In this document: piece after piece, positions 8,071 to 16,755 of the stretch
Position numbering within the stretch: the first letter of the stretch is position 1
How the letters are laid out: every line of letters starts with the position of its first letter
Origin: Nitrososphaeraceae archaeon
Lineage (GTDB): Archaea > Thermoproteota > Nitrososphaeria > Nitrososphaerales > Nitrososphaeraceae
Assembly (NCBI GenBank): GCA_025922715.1
Contig: JAICHH010000003.1
Span: 1-40,959 of the forward strand
DNA length: 40,959 bases
Direction of reading: 5' to 3'
Notes under the pieces: model-generated
Database searches by the model: none
The model's input: only the letters and a program-made list of their open reading frames with translations
What the model was told of the DNA's origin: nothing
Made by a program: the position numbers and the translations under genes

Positions 8071-9180
8071 TTGAATGTCATCATCATGTTTACAGCTAGA
8101 AAAAAGAAATTATTAGAGAATGTATCTAAAATCAATTGTAAAAATATAATTTCTTGCCAACCGGAGAATATATTTTATCTAACTGGATTTTGGGGAGAAG
8201 GAGCAGTATTGATGAATCATAATACTACAAAGTTATTTACACCAACATTAGAGTATTTTCGAGCATTAGAAGATTCAAAAGAATGTGAGATTATAAAAAC
8301 TGAAAAAAGAGGAAGCGATGGCGCATTGTTATCACTCACTTCAGAATTGGACAAGAATAGCTTTTATTGTATAGATAATACCAGTTATAATTTAATAAAT
8401 CAACTTAAAGAAAAGATTGGAAATAATAAAATAATAGTTAATGAGGATCCATTTTTTAAAACTCGAATCATCAAAGACGAAATTGAGATAAAATACATAC
8501 AAAAGGCTGCTAATATCGTAGATAGACTATATGATATCTGCTTAAAAGAAATAAAGGAAGGAGTATCGGAAAGGCAATTACAGGCAATATTATTATATGA
8601 AACATTTAAAAATGGTGGTGGAATTCCTGCATACAAATCTACGTTGAATCCATTTATAATAGCAAGTGGACCAAATTCATCATTACCTCATGCAAGCGTT
8701 TCCGATAGAAGGTTTAAACGAGGAGATTTTATAGTTGTGGATCTCACTTTAAGAGTTAATGGCTATGTAGCAGATGCCACACGAACATTTGGTTTGAAGA
8801 CAATAAATCCTGAATTGAAAAAAATATATGAAATAGTAAAAGATGCTCAAAGGCTAGGCTTAACCAAATGTAGTAACAAAATAAAAATAGGAGAAGTTGA
8901 CAAAACATGCAGAGAATATATTTCTGCGAATGGATTTGTAAATGAATTTAATCATTCTACTGGCCATGGTATAGGATTAGATGTTCATGAACCACCCTGG
9001 ATTCGCCCTAACAATGAAGAACTACTTATGGATAACATGACTATTACAATAGAACCTGGAATATATCTTGAATCAAAATTTGGAGTAAGAATTGAAGATA
9101 GTATCATGATAGATAGTAAAAAAGGTAGAACAGGAATAATAAACTTTAATAAATTTGAGAAGGATTTAATTATTATTTAA
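8071..9180 (+). CDS. M24-family Xaa-Pro dipeptidase/aminopeptidase
   Basis: The protein has the creatinase-like N-terminal domain (1-125) and the pita-bread metallopeptidase domain. Metal ligands are visible: VVDLTLRVNGYVADATRTFG (two Asp), HSTGHGIGLDVHEPP (His), TIEPGIYLESKFGVRIED (two Glu). It should release residues N-terminal to proline in peptides, in the cytosol. At 369 residues it is normal for PepQ-like enzymes. The TTG at 8071 follows an AGGA at 8064-8067; the ATG at 8086 (MFTARKKKLLENV) is an equally plausible start. The gene is divergent from the aminotransferase and converges on coaBC. Confidence 0.93.
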   Translation: MNVIIMFTARKKKLLENVSKINCKNIISCQPENIFYLTGFWGEGAVLMNHNTTKLFTPTLEYFRALEDSKECEIIKTEKRGSDGALLSLTSELDKNSFYCIDNTSYNLINQLKEKIGNNKIIVNEDPFFKTRIIKDEIEIKYIQKAANIVDRLYDICLKEIKEGVSERQLQAILLYETFKNGGGIPAYKSTLNPFIIASGPNSSLPHASVSDRRFKRGDFIVVDLTLRVNGYVADATRTFGLKTINPELKKIYEIVKDAQRLGLTKCSNKIKIGEVDKTCREYISANGFVNEFNHSTGHGIGLDVHEPPWIRPNNEELLMDNMTITIEPGIYLESKFGVRIEDSIMIDSKKGRTGIINFNKFEKDLIII

Positions 9181-9204
9181 TAAAGATAAAAAATTGAAGA
9201 AAAA

Positions 9205-9226
9205 CGTTTTATTATTATTATTATTT
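9205..9226 (+). terminator. T-rich terminator after the M24 peptidase gene
   Basis: The stretch CGTTTTATTATTATTATTAT begins 25 bases after the peptidase stop and is the kind of U-rich tract at which archaeal polymerase terminates. There is no stable stem. Confidence 0.4.
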
Positions 9227-9288
9227 GTTACTTGATTCAAATTGGTTAATATCAAAATTTTTTTTGTAATATAATAACAATAATATAA

Positions 9289-10554
9289 TTATTTTAAATC
9301 TGATATAATAATTTCAAATAATTTGTTTGCAATAGAATCCTTGGTTTGAACCTTTAAATGAACTACCGGTTCTTTTTGTGTAACAATAAACACTTCATTA
9401 TAATCAGATCCTATTTTGGTATTTATTCTGCCCACATCATTTGCAACAACAATATCTGCATTACATTCTTTCAATTTTTTCTTTGCCTTATTAATTAAAT
9501 AAGTATTTGAAACATCGAAATATGCTTTAAAACCAACAAGAAATATATTTTTGTCAATTAATTTAATCTCATCAATAATTTTTTTTGTAGGTACAAGTTC
9601 TAAATTAATTGAATGCGAAATTTGACTAGGTATTTTCTTTTTATGTATTTGAAGGAGTTTGAAATCTGTTACAGCAGCAGCAAAAATAACTATGTCAAAT
9701 TTCTTTGAACTGATCTCAGAGATAACTCTTGTATACATTTCGTCAGAGGTATTAACTTTAATAGTTTCTAAATTAGATGAATTAGACGAAAAAGGAACAG
9801 TAGTAAAATTTCCTACAATATGAGTAACATTGGCACCTAGTTCAAGTGAATGTTTAATTATGGCATTACCCATTTTTCCAGAACTGAGATTAGTTATAAC
9901 TCGGATTGGGTCAATATATTCCATTGTACCGCCGGATGTTACTAAGATGTTCTTTTCAGAAAGAACTTTTTTTTTACTCAAAGTAAAAAGTTCTAAAACT
10001 GATTGTAATGCTTGCTCTGGTTGAAGAATTTTCGCTTTTCCTTCGGTAATTTCAGGCTCTAGAAAAATTACACCAAGTTTTTTTAAGTGAGATATATTTT
10101 CAATCACCAATGGATTATAGTATAGTGCTTCATGCATAGCTGGTGCGATAAAGATAGGAATTTTTGATCCTAATGCCATAGACAAAATAGAGGTTATGGT
10201 AGTATCGTCTATTCCATTTGCAAATTTACCAATAGAATTAGCTGTACAGGGATACACAATTATTAAATCTGATTTGTTAAAATCTGCTAATTTAATATGT
10301 TCCATATCAGCCGTTAATTTGGTAACAACATCATTTCCAGTGGCCCATCTTAAATAATTAGGATGTAATAATATGGTAGCAGAATTTGAAATTACTGGGA
10401 ACACATTAGCACCATGTCTCATTAGTAGACGAGCAAAATCAATTGCTTTGTAGGCAGCAACACTCCCACATACACAAAGAACTATCTTTTTGTCTTTTAA
10501 AGTATTTCCGCATGTATTTGTTATATCTTTTGAAGGATGTAGATCACTAGTCAT
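9289..10554 (-). CDS. coaBC: Bifunctional phosphopantothenoylcysteine decarboxylase / phosphopantothenate-cysteine ligase
   Basis: CoaBC makes 4'-phosphopantetheine from phosphopantothenate and cysteine in two steps. The N-terminal flavoprotein half (about 20-185) has KIVLCVCGSVAAYKAIDF, YPCTANSIGKFANGIDD and APAMHEALYYNP, with the catalytic His in AMH. The ligase half starts at NILVTSGGTMEYIDPIRVITNLSSGKMG and continues through AAAVTDFK and ADIVVANDVG. It is the last gene of the CoA operon. I prefer ATG 10554, which overlaps the panB stop by 8 nt; a GTG at 10569 would add five residues. The fused CoaBC layout is standard. Confidence 0.95.
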   Translation of the reverse strand: MTSDLHPSKDITNTCGNTLKDKKIVLCVCGSVAAYKAIDFARLLMRHGANVFPVISNSATILLHPNYLRWATGNDVVTKLTADMEHIKLADFNKSDLIIVYPCTANSIGKFANGIDDTTITSILSMALGSKIPIFIAPAMHEALYYNPLVIENISHLKKLGVIFLEPEITEGKAKILQPEQALQSVLELFTLSKKKVLSEKNILVTSGGTMEYIDPIRVITNLSSGKMGNAIIKHSLELGANVTHIVGNFTTVPFSSNSSNLETIKVNTSDEMYTRVISEISSKKFDIVIFAAAVTDFKLLQIHKKKIPSQISHSINLELVPTKKIIDEIKLIDKNIFLVGFKAYFDVSNTYLINKAKKKLKECNADIVVANDVGRINTKIGSDYNEVFIVTQKEPVVHLKVQTKDSIANKLFEIIISDLK

Positions 10555-11506
10555 TCTTTCTTTTCTCACTGATTGGGGGGGGAGGGGGAGGAGGAGCAGG
10601 ACGACTATGAGATTTTTTTTGAATTTTTTTTATTGTTTTTACTAAACGTTCATATTCTTTATCTTCTATTTTGTATGAATGTTTTTCTTCTGGAAATTTA
10701 CCTGTTTTAACATCTATAATATAACTTTGTATTGCATTCAGAATTACCTCTGAAAGATTAGTATATGTTTTTACAAATCGTGGTTTGATATTATCATACA
10801 GATTTAACATATCATGTAAAACCAGAACTTGTCCATCACAATGAGGACCTGATCCAATACCAATTGTTGGAATTTTTAAACTTTTAGAGATTAATTCTGC
10901 AACTTCTGAAGTCACCATCTCCAATACAATTGCAAAAACTCCAGTCTTCTCTAGTTCTATTGCTTCTCTTAGTAGTTGAGAGCCCCTCACAGCAGTATTG
11001 CCTTGTACTTTATATCCCTCCCAAAGTTTAGTGGTTTGAGGTTTTAATCCTATATGACCCATTACAGGAATTCCCACCTCAATAATTGCCTTAATTCTAT
11101 CAATAATTTCGATTCCACCTTCAAGTTTAACTGCGTCACTTCCCGATTTTATGAATCGAATAGCATTCTTAACTGCATGCTTTATGTCAATTTGGTATGA
11201 CCCAAAAGGCATATCAGATACTATAAGAGATCTCTTGGTACCTACAGATACTGCTCTTGAAAAAATAAGCATTTCTTTCATATTTACAGGTACAGTAGAA
11301 TTATAACCTAGCATAACCATTCCTCCACTGTCACCGACCAATATAATATCAATACCTGTATTATCACATATTTTTGCACTCCAATAATCATAAGATGTAA
11401 TAACCGAAATTTTTTCATTATTTTTCATAGATACAATATCGTTAACAACCAATTTCTTTAGTGCAGTTTTTTTATTTTTATTATTATTATTATTATTACT
11501 AGTCAT
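10547..11506 (-). CDS. panB: 3-methyl-2-oxobutanoate hydroxymethyltransferase
   Basis: PanB forms ketopantoate from 2-oxoisovalerate and methylene-tetrahydrofolate (or a pterin equivalent). Core motifs are intact: ILVGDSGGMVMLGYNST (metal-binding Asp), VSDMPFGSYQ, AVKLEGG, VMGHIGLKPQ, the catalytic glutamate in VLEMV and IGIGSGPHCDGQVLVLHD. The termini carry low-complexity additions: six Asn after MTS, from an AAT repeat, and a seven-Pro tail encoded by a C-rich tract that is striking in this AT-rich genome. Its start overlaps the previous stop by one base (TAATG), implying translational coupling. The GDSGG form, rather than GDSLG, is a mild variant. Confidence 0.96.
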   Translation of the reverse strand: MTSNNNNNNKNKKTALKKLVVNDIVSMKNNEKISVITSYDYWSAKICDNTGIDIILVGDSGGMVMLGYNSTVPVNMKEMLIFSRAVSVGTKRSLIVSDMPFGSYQIDIKHAVKNAIRFIKSGSDAVKLEGGIEIIDRIKAIIEVGIPVMGHIGLKPQTTKLWEGYKVQGNTAVRGSQLLREAIELEKTGVFAIVLEMVTSEVAELISKSLKIPTIGIGSGPHCDGQVLVLHDMLNLYDNIKPRFVKTYTNLSEVILNAIQSYIIDVKTGKFPEEKHSYKIEDKEYERLVKTIKKIQKKSHSRPAPPPPPPPISEKRKND

Positions 11507-12267
11507 TATTGTTCACAATTCCATCTACGTATTATTTTTAAAGAATTCTCAATATTATGTTTATTATTAAAATTATTCAATATTTTCAATAGAGAGTTCT
11601 GACTCATTTGTTTCAATTGTTTTGAAGTTTTAACAAGTTCGGGAATAGCTCTTACAATATTGTCTATTATACTTATTGTGGCATTCTGTGCCGTTCGTGA
11701 AAGAGGATTCAGATCAACTGTAATTACTTTTTTTTGCATATTAATTAATGCCTGTGTACGGTCACCATCTTCTAAGGGTACCAAAACGACATCAGCTAGA
11801 AATATTCCTTCAGGATCAACATGTCTCCGATTACTAGTCAGCTCTGGTATTTTTAGAAATTTTTTTTGACCCACTCCAAGAATATTGTTTGCTCCATTTT
11901 TTTTTAGAGTTTCGGCGATTAAATTTTCTCGTCTTTTATTTCTATAGAACAGGTTAACTTCTATTGATGATCTAGTTTCATTGGCTAGATCAACAATCTC
12001 TTTAGGACATAATGCTGTCGTATTTCCATTTACAGATATTACAGGTCTCTTAGCAAGTAACAATAAACTTGATGCCGCTTTAATTGCATCAAAAGCATAA
12101 TTAGATGTTTTTTCACCAATAAGATAATCGAATGCTTCTCCTCTACCATGAGCTATTAGCCCTTCACTAACTACCAAGCCAGATTTGAAACCATTAGCAA
12201 GTAATTGTCTTACTGCAAGAGATTTTGCTCTTGGGTGATTGGATGGTATATGATTAGTTTCGATCAA
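11506..12267 (-). CDS. 4-phosphopantoate--beta-alanine ligase (archaeal phosphopantothenate synthetase)
   Basis: This is the COG1701/DUF137 enzyme that joins 4-phosphopantoate to beta-alanine, replacing bacterial PanC in archaea. The conserved N-terminal IPSNHPRAKSLAVRQLLANG and the GLIAHGRGEAFDYLIGE motif are present, as is GNTTALCP and the DVVLVPLEDGDRTQALI and VDLNPLSRTAQNA region. Length (253) is normal. It overlaps the upstream pantoate kinase gene by 14 bases and abuts panB through TAATG. Together with pantoate kinase it forms the archaea-specific phosphorylation-before-condensation route. Confidence 0.95.
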   Translation of the reverse strand: MIETNHIPSNHPRAKSLAVRQLLANGFKSGLVVSEGLIAHGRGEAFDYLIGEKTSNYAFDAIKAASSLLLLAKRPVISVNGNTTALCPKEIVDLANETRSSIEVNLFYRNKRRENLIAETLKKNGANNILGVGQKKFLKIPELTSNRRHVDPEGIFLADVVLVPLEDGDRTQALINMQKKVITVDLNPLSRTAQNATISIIDNIVRAIPELVKTSKQLKQMSQNSLLKILNNFNNKHNIENSLKIIRRWNCEQ

Positions 12268-13198
12268 AATTTTCTATCACTGCTCCTCGATTATCAATAT
12301 CCGAAACTATCAAAGTACCCCGGAACTTCTTCAACACGGAGGTAACTGTAGAAATCTCGTTAGGAGGAACCAATGTGAAAATTGTTTCTCCAAACATACC
12401 TATACTACAATCTATCCCAGAATTGTTTAATTCTTCTATTGGTTTGGCACACACTCCTTTTGTCAATCCTAAGAAATCTGCGAACTCATAAGACATTCTT
12501 AAAAAAGAATTAACATCTTTAGATAATAATAATCGTTCTACCATCTTTTTGCCAAGAATATTAGCATTATTTGAATAATTAGAAAGAATTTTTTTTGTGG
12601 AGAGAGGACTAATACAAAGAATAATAGCTTTGTAATTATCTAGTTCTATTTTAGTTACTTTACCTATTCCTGGAGCTCCAAAACTAGTCCTGATCTCTAG
12701 TCCACCATAAAATTCTGAGATTACAGTACCTAAACCCGTATTGCATTCAATTTCTGCTATATGTGCAATTTGAGCGGCCTCTTCCTTTAAGAATTTTATA
12801 TCAAGGGCTTTATTCAAAGCATAAGAAAGGCTTAAAGCCGCTGCTCCACTTGTTCCTAATCCATAACCAATAGGAATATCTATAAAGTGATTTATTTTTA
12901 TATAATAGGTAAAATCAAATTTATCAAGATAATACTGCGCTACCCATTCTGAAACTTCTGCATTATTTGTTAATAAATTATTAATATAGATCTGATACCA
13001 TTTATTCTTCGATTTGTAAAGTTCTACAGATGTGGTTACTCCTTTTTTAAAAGAAAAACCAGCCCCTTTAGATCCATAAAAAAGTAGATCTGTGTTTTGG
13101 TTTTTTTTATCCTTTGGTTTTTCAAAAAAACCTGTAATATGACCAGGACTGAATGCTGTACACCTAGCAACGAGGTCACCAGTTTCAGAAGTGGTCAT
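12254..13198 (-). CDS. Pantoate kinase (GHMP family)
   Basis: The ATP-dependent kinase converts pantoate to 4-phosphopantoate, the first archaea-specific step to CoA. It shows the short N-terminal FSPGHITGFFE motif and the GHMP glycine loop in PIGYGLGTSGAAALSLSYAL; STKKILSNYSN and the C-terminal GMFGETIFTLVP match the substrate and C-terminal GHMP motifs. It is the first gene of the CoA operon: kinase, synthetase, PanB, CoaBC, all overlapping. A TATA-like box about 28 nt before the ATG implies a leaderless mRNA and probably one promoter for the whole operon. Confidence 0.93.
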   Translation of the reverse strand: MTTSETGDLVARCTAFSPGHITGFFEKPKDKKNQNTDLLFYGSKGAGFSFKKGVTTSVELYKSKNKWYQIYINNLLTNNAEVSEWVAQYYLDKFDFTYYIKINHFIDIPIGYGLGTSGAAALSLSYALNKALDIKFLKEEAAQIAHIAEIECNTGLGTVISEFYGGLEIRTSFGAPGIGKVTKIELDNYKAIILCISPLSTKKILSNYSNNANILGKKMVERLLLSKDVNSFLRMSYEFADFLGLTKGVCAKPIEELNNSGIDCSIGMFGETIFTLVPPNEISTVTSVLKKFRGTLIVSDIDNRGAVIENFDRN

Positions 13199-13220
13199 AG
13201 ACTTAAAGTAAATATAACAT

Positions 13221-13232
13221 GAAAATATAAAA
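13221..13232 (-). promoter_or_regulatory. Probable promoter of the CoA operon
   Basis: TTTTATATTTTC on the minus strand is centred about 28 nt before the pantoate kinase ATG, the spacing of a leaderless archaeal promoter. No other clear promoter is seen inside the four-gene operon. Confidence 0.5.
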
Positions 13233-13450
13233 ATATCGATACCAACCTATAATAAAATGAGTTACTTTTATACAAATCGATTCTTAAATATTGTAATTAA
13301 ATTGTCTATTACATGGTAAAATTTAATTTAAGGTAGTTTTTCATTGTTGTTGCTGTTGGGATCACTCTTTATTCATTTAAATTATATAAATAAATTTTTT
13401 AAATTTTAAATGAAAAGAAAGAAATTTTATAGGAAAAATGGAATATAGTA

Positions 13451-13459
13451 AGAGGCGAT
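13451..13459 (+). promoter_or_regulatory. Strong Shine-Dalgarno site that sets a TTG start
   Basis: AGAGGCGAT closely resembles GGAGGTGAT, the complement of the archaeal 16S rRNA 3' end, and ends 5 nt before TTG 13465. It supports this non-ATG start for the CinA-like gene; such a good site is uncommon in the window. Confidence 0.65.
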
Positions 13460-13464
13460 AACTA

Positions 13465-14271
13465 TTGTCCAAGGATATAGAAATTATTTGTATTGGCAAT
13501 GAAATATTGAACGGAACTACAATTGAAAAAAATTCATCTTGGCTCACAACAAGAATAAGACGAATAGGAGGTAATGTATCCAGAATAACAATAATTCGAG
13601 ATGATGCTAAGGAGATTGAATTAACAATAAATGAAGCATTAAGCCGTCATCCTGTATGGATAATAACATCTGGTGGTCTTGGTCCTACATATGATGATAT
13701 TACCATTGAATCAATTGGAAGAGCACTGAAAAGGAAATTCATATGCGATCCTATTGCATTAGCAATTCTGAAGAAAAATTATTTTAAGCGTGGTATAAAG
13801 AAATTAAATAAATATCAATTAAAGATGTCTTTTGTACCTGAAAATTCCCAAATAATAGATAATTTAATAGGTACCGCGCCATCAGTATTAATTAAATATA
13901 GAGAAACAAAAATAATTTGTTTGCCAGGTGTACCTATAGAATTAAGACACATTTTTAAAAAGAATATATCTACAATGATAATAAATGAGTACAAGGACAT
14001 CATTTTCAAAGAACAATTTATAAAGACAATTAAAATCAGAGAGAGTCAGATTGCAAAATTTTTAGAAACAATTACTAAGAAATATGATGAAAAGGAATAC
14101 GATTTTTATATCAAAACACATGCAAAAAATCCAACCTCAAAAGTACCAAAAATAAATATTTATGTTTCTATTAAAGGCTATGATGAAAAAATAGTAAATA
14201 TAAAATTCGAGAATATAATAAATAAAATTAAAAAAGAAATATACAGATTAGAGGGAGAAATAAATTTGTAA
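13465..14271 (+). CDS. CinA-like molybdopterin-binding-domain protein (COG1058)
   Basis: The protein begins with the MoCF-fold of CinA: EIICIGNEILNGTTIEKNSSWLT, then TSGGLGPTYDDITIESIGRAL and the CLPGVPIELRHIF motif. Bacterial CinA has a further C-terminal nicotinamide-deamidase domain; it is absent here, as in most archaeal members. CinA-type MoCF domains are linked to pyrophosphatase activity on ADP-ribose or FAD; that activity is not shown for this one. The TTG start is supported by a strong Shine-Dalgarno. The stop codon is immediately followed by the stop of the convergent substrate-binding-protein gene, with no base between. Confidence 0.88.
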   Translation: MSKDIEIICIGNEILNGTTIEKNSSWLTTRIRRIGGNVSRITIIRDDAKEIELTINEALSRHPVWIITSGGLGPTYDDITIESIGRALKRKFICDPIALAILKKNYFKRGIKKLNKYQLKMSFVPENSQIIDNLIGTAPSVLIKYRETKIICLPGVPIELRHIFKKNISTMIINEYKDIIFKEQFIKTIKIRESQIAKFLETITKKYDEKEYDFYIKTHAKNPTSKVPKINIYVSIKGYDEKIVNIKFENIINKIKKEIYRLEGEINL

Positions 14272-16680
14272 TTAATGAATAGCAAGAAAAGTATTTGTAG
14301 AAATAAATGGACGTAAAGAGTCTTGTATAGTAGCATATACCTTTAGAGTAACAGGTCCTAATGGAATTTTATCCGTTTCCTCTATTGGTAAAGCAATTTT
14401 AAAGTAGCCTACTTTATTATGTATTGGTACTGCTTTTCCCTGTGAAATAATATTTCCATTATAATCGGTAAGAAAGAATTCTGCCGTTACAGAAGATGAA
14501 TTTGTTGTAGTCAGTGGAATATTATCAACTAGAATCTGAAATTCAAAAATTTTTTCTTCTCCGATCTTTATAAACTTAGAGAAATTAAGAGATGCGACTT
14601 GAATGGATTTAGGGTTTACAAAGTTTGACCAATAATCTCGTTCAAAAGGATAGGAAGAATCATTAAAGATTTTAATATCAATGATTCTTCCTGATGGATT
14701 ATATCTGTCTAAATAGAAGGCACCATTACTTATTAGTGCATGATTATGTTTTTCTATCCAATCTATACTAGCCTCATATCTATCTTTTGCTTCTTCTAGA
14801 CTTACAATACCCTTGAGAGGAGAAGGAATAAAGTTTTCATTCTTCATCTTAAGGAGCTCTTTTTTTATTAAATTAGCATGCTCTGGAATTATTAACGATA
14901 ACCATTCTGCATTCTTTGTAGTTGATTGGGATTTAGAAAATGAAAGATCATTGGATAAAACTAATCTTTCAGAAGCTGCAGTTATCTCCCAAGGTTCTTG
15001 AGCCCACACTCCTGCACTTGCAGCTATTTCTTTATCATCATAATGCCATTGATCCAAATATGATTCTACAATATCATCCCCATTTTCAGAGATAAATCTC
15101 ACTCCTTTAAAATAAGGTAATCCCAGCTCTACTCTGGAAGTATATTCTGGATCAATAGTAAGATCACCATCTCCACTATTTGTGCCCCATTCATACATAA
15201 AATATAAAGAGTATAATAAGTCAGATTTATCCATTGGAATTCCGTTATGCCAGTTGGAGTACAAAATTTTATATGTAACTTTGCTTAATGATGTGGAATT
15301 CTTTTCTACAGGTATCCATCCCAATGCACTATTCCAAATAATAGTATCCGGATGAATTTGTATTCTCTCATCAGGACCATTTGTTGTTGAATTTAGAATT
15401 TGATTTCTCATTGAAATAACTTCTCCTGTAAAGGGATGTCTCAGAGTAGCACTATCAGCAATATTAGAGTAGATATTTATGCTATAAGCGTCACTAAATC
15501 CACCTATATTATTCCACGCACCTTGATAAATTTGTTTAACTCCTACTTTTAGAGAATGATCTCTTTCAGATTTTGCGTTCAGTAATGAATATTTGCTTGT
15601 AATACCAGCCCCAAAATCATTTACTAGACCAGTTACAGAAGAAGAAACAGCATAAGGATCAATATTCTTGACTAAAAAAATACGTACTGACTCTTCAATT
15701 CCCATTCTGGTTGCCTCGTTAAGTAAATTATTTCTTTCATTTTCAGAGGTAAAGTTTGAGAAGACTAATTTTTGAGTTATTTTATCCAATGTAGAATTCC
15801 TATATTGCCAAAATCCAGGATTTTGATTTCCTGGCATGTTAGCATACCAAGGGGCATACATTTGAGCAAGGACTGCATCATTATACTTTATAAAAGATGT
15901 AGATCCAGCAAATGCTTCAGTATATACATGCCATAAAAATTTCTGCGGATCCGATCCTTGAGTAAGGGTAACAGCTTTATTTAGATCGCTATAATCCTTT
16001 ATAATTGTAAAACCCAATTGGTCAAGTTCTGAAGAAACTAATTCTCCGAGAACTTTCCTTTGAAGATCATCACTCCGTATTAAAACTTTTAATTTAATAG
16101 GTTTATCCTTAAAATACCATTTCTCATCTTTTAATTTTGCTCCATGTGCTAGCAAAGTTTTTTTAATTTGTTTTAATGCATAATCTGGATCATAATGGAA
16201 TCCAAATGACTCAACAGTGTCCATTACTACAGGATAATCAGGTGAGAAAAGACCAAAAGGATCGTGCATTGGAATTCCATAACCATGTAATACCTCATTT
16301 GAAATAAAATTTCGGTTTATTAAAAAATTTATAGCAAACCTAATATCACGAAATTCAAAGGGATTGATGGTATCATTAGTTGATGATGGAGAAGGATTTA
16401 ACAAAATTCCAAATGAACCGCCAATTTTATTAAATAATGTAACACTCACATCGTTTTTTATATCTGTAACTAAGTCAAGAGGAATACGAAAAAAATATGT
16501 ATCCAAGTTGCCAGACTTTATTTCCTCAATAGCAACATTTTCATCCAAATAATGGATAAATCTTACACTGTCAATATTTTTTGTTTCTTCTTGAGTTGAA
16601 AATTCAAAAGATAACTGAAAACCCAACAAGAAACAAAAAGAGAGGAGAAGAATAAGATAGAAATTAGTAAATTTATTCAT
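14272..16680 (-). CDS. Exported family-5 (peptide/nickel-type) ABC substrate-binding protein, orphan
   Basis: Residues 1-28 form a signal peptide or uncleaved anchor (NFYLILLLSFCFLLGFQLSF). The body has SBP_bac_5 features: FEFRDIRFAINFLINRNFISNEVLHGYG, YDPDYALKQIKKTLLAHG, and in the second half WHNGIPMDKSDLLYSLYFMYEW. At 802 residues it is longer than usual, with about 130 extra residues at the C-terminus (from ISNGAFYLDRYNPSG) that look like a beta-sandwich (NFSKFIKIGEEKIFEFQILVDNIPL onward). No permease or ATPase gene is adjacent, so partner and ligand are unknown. No lipobox cysteine is obvious. Confidence 0.88.
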   Translation of the reverse strand: MNKFTNFYLILLLSFCFLLGFQLSFEFSTQEETKNIDSVRFIHYLDENVAIEEIKSGNLDTYFFRIPLDLVTDIKNDVSVTLFNKIGGSFGILLNPSPSSTNDTINPFEFRDIRFAINFLINRNFISNEVLHGYGIPMHDPFGLFSPDYPVVMDTVESFGFHYDPDYALKQIKKTLLAHGAKLKDEKWYFKDKPIKLKVLIRSDDLQRKVLGELVSSELDQLGFTIIKDYSDLNKAVTLTQGSDPQKFLWHVYTEAFAGSTSFIKYNDAVLAQMYAPWYANMPGNQNPGFWQYRNSTLDKITQKLVFSNFTSENERNNLLNEATRMGIEESVRIFLVKNIDPYAVSSSVTGLVNDFGAGITSKYSLLNAKSERDHSLKVGVKQIYQGAWNNIGGFSDAYSINIYSNIADSATLRHPFTGEVISMRNQILNSTTNGPDERIQIHPDTIIWNSALGWIPVEKNSTSLSKVTYKILYSNWHNGIPMDKSDLLYSLYFMYEWGTNSGDGDLTIDPEYTSRVELGLPYFKGVRFISENGDDIVESYLDQWHYDDKEIAASAGVWAQEPWEITAASERLVLSNDLSFSKSQSTTKNAEWLSLIIPEHANLIKKELLKMKNENFIPSPLKGIVSLEEAKDRYEASIDWIEKHNHALISNGAFYLDRYNPSGRIIDIKIFNDSSYPFERDYWSNFVNPKSIQVASLNFSKFIKIGEEKIFEFQILVDNIPLTTTNSSSVTAEFFLTDYNGNIISQGKAVPIHNKVGYFKIALPIEETDKIPLGPVTLKVYATIQDSLRPFISTNTFLAIH

Positions 16681-16755
16681 AATTAATGCTCACAGCATAA
16701 AATAGGTTTACCTACAACAATAACGGTTATTCTTGAAATACAGCTTAAAAATTAG

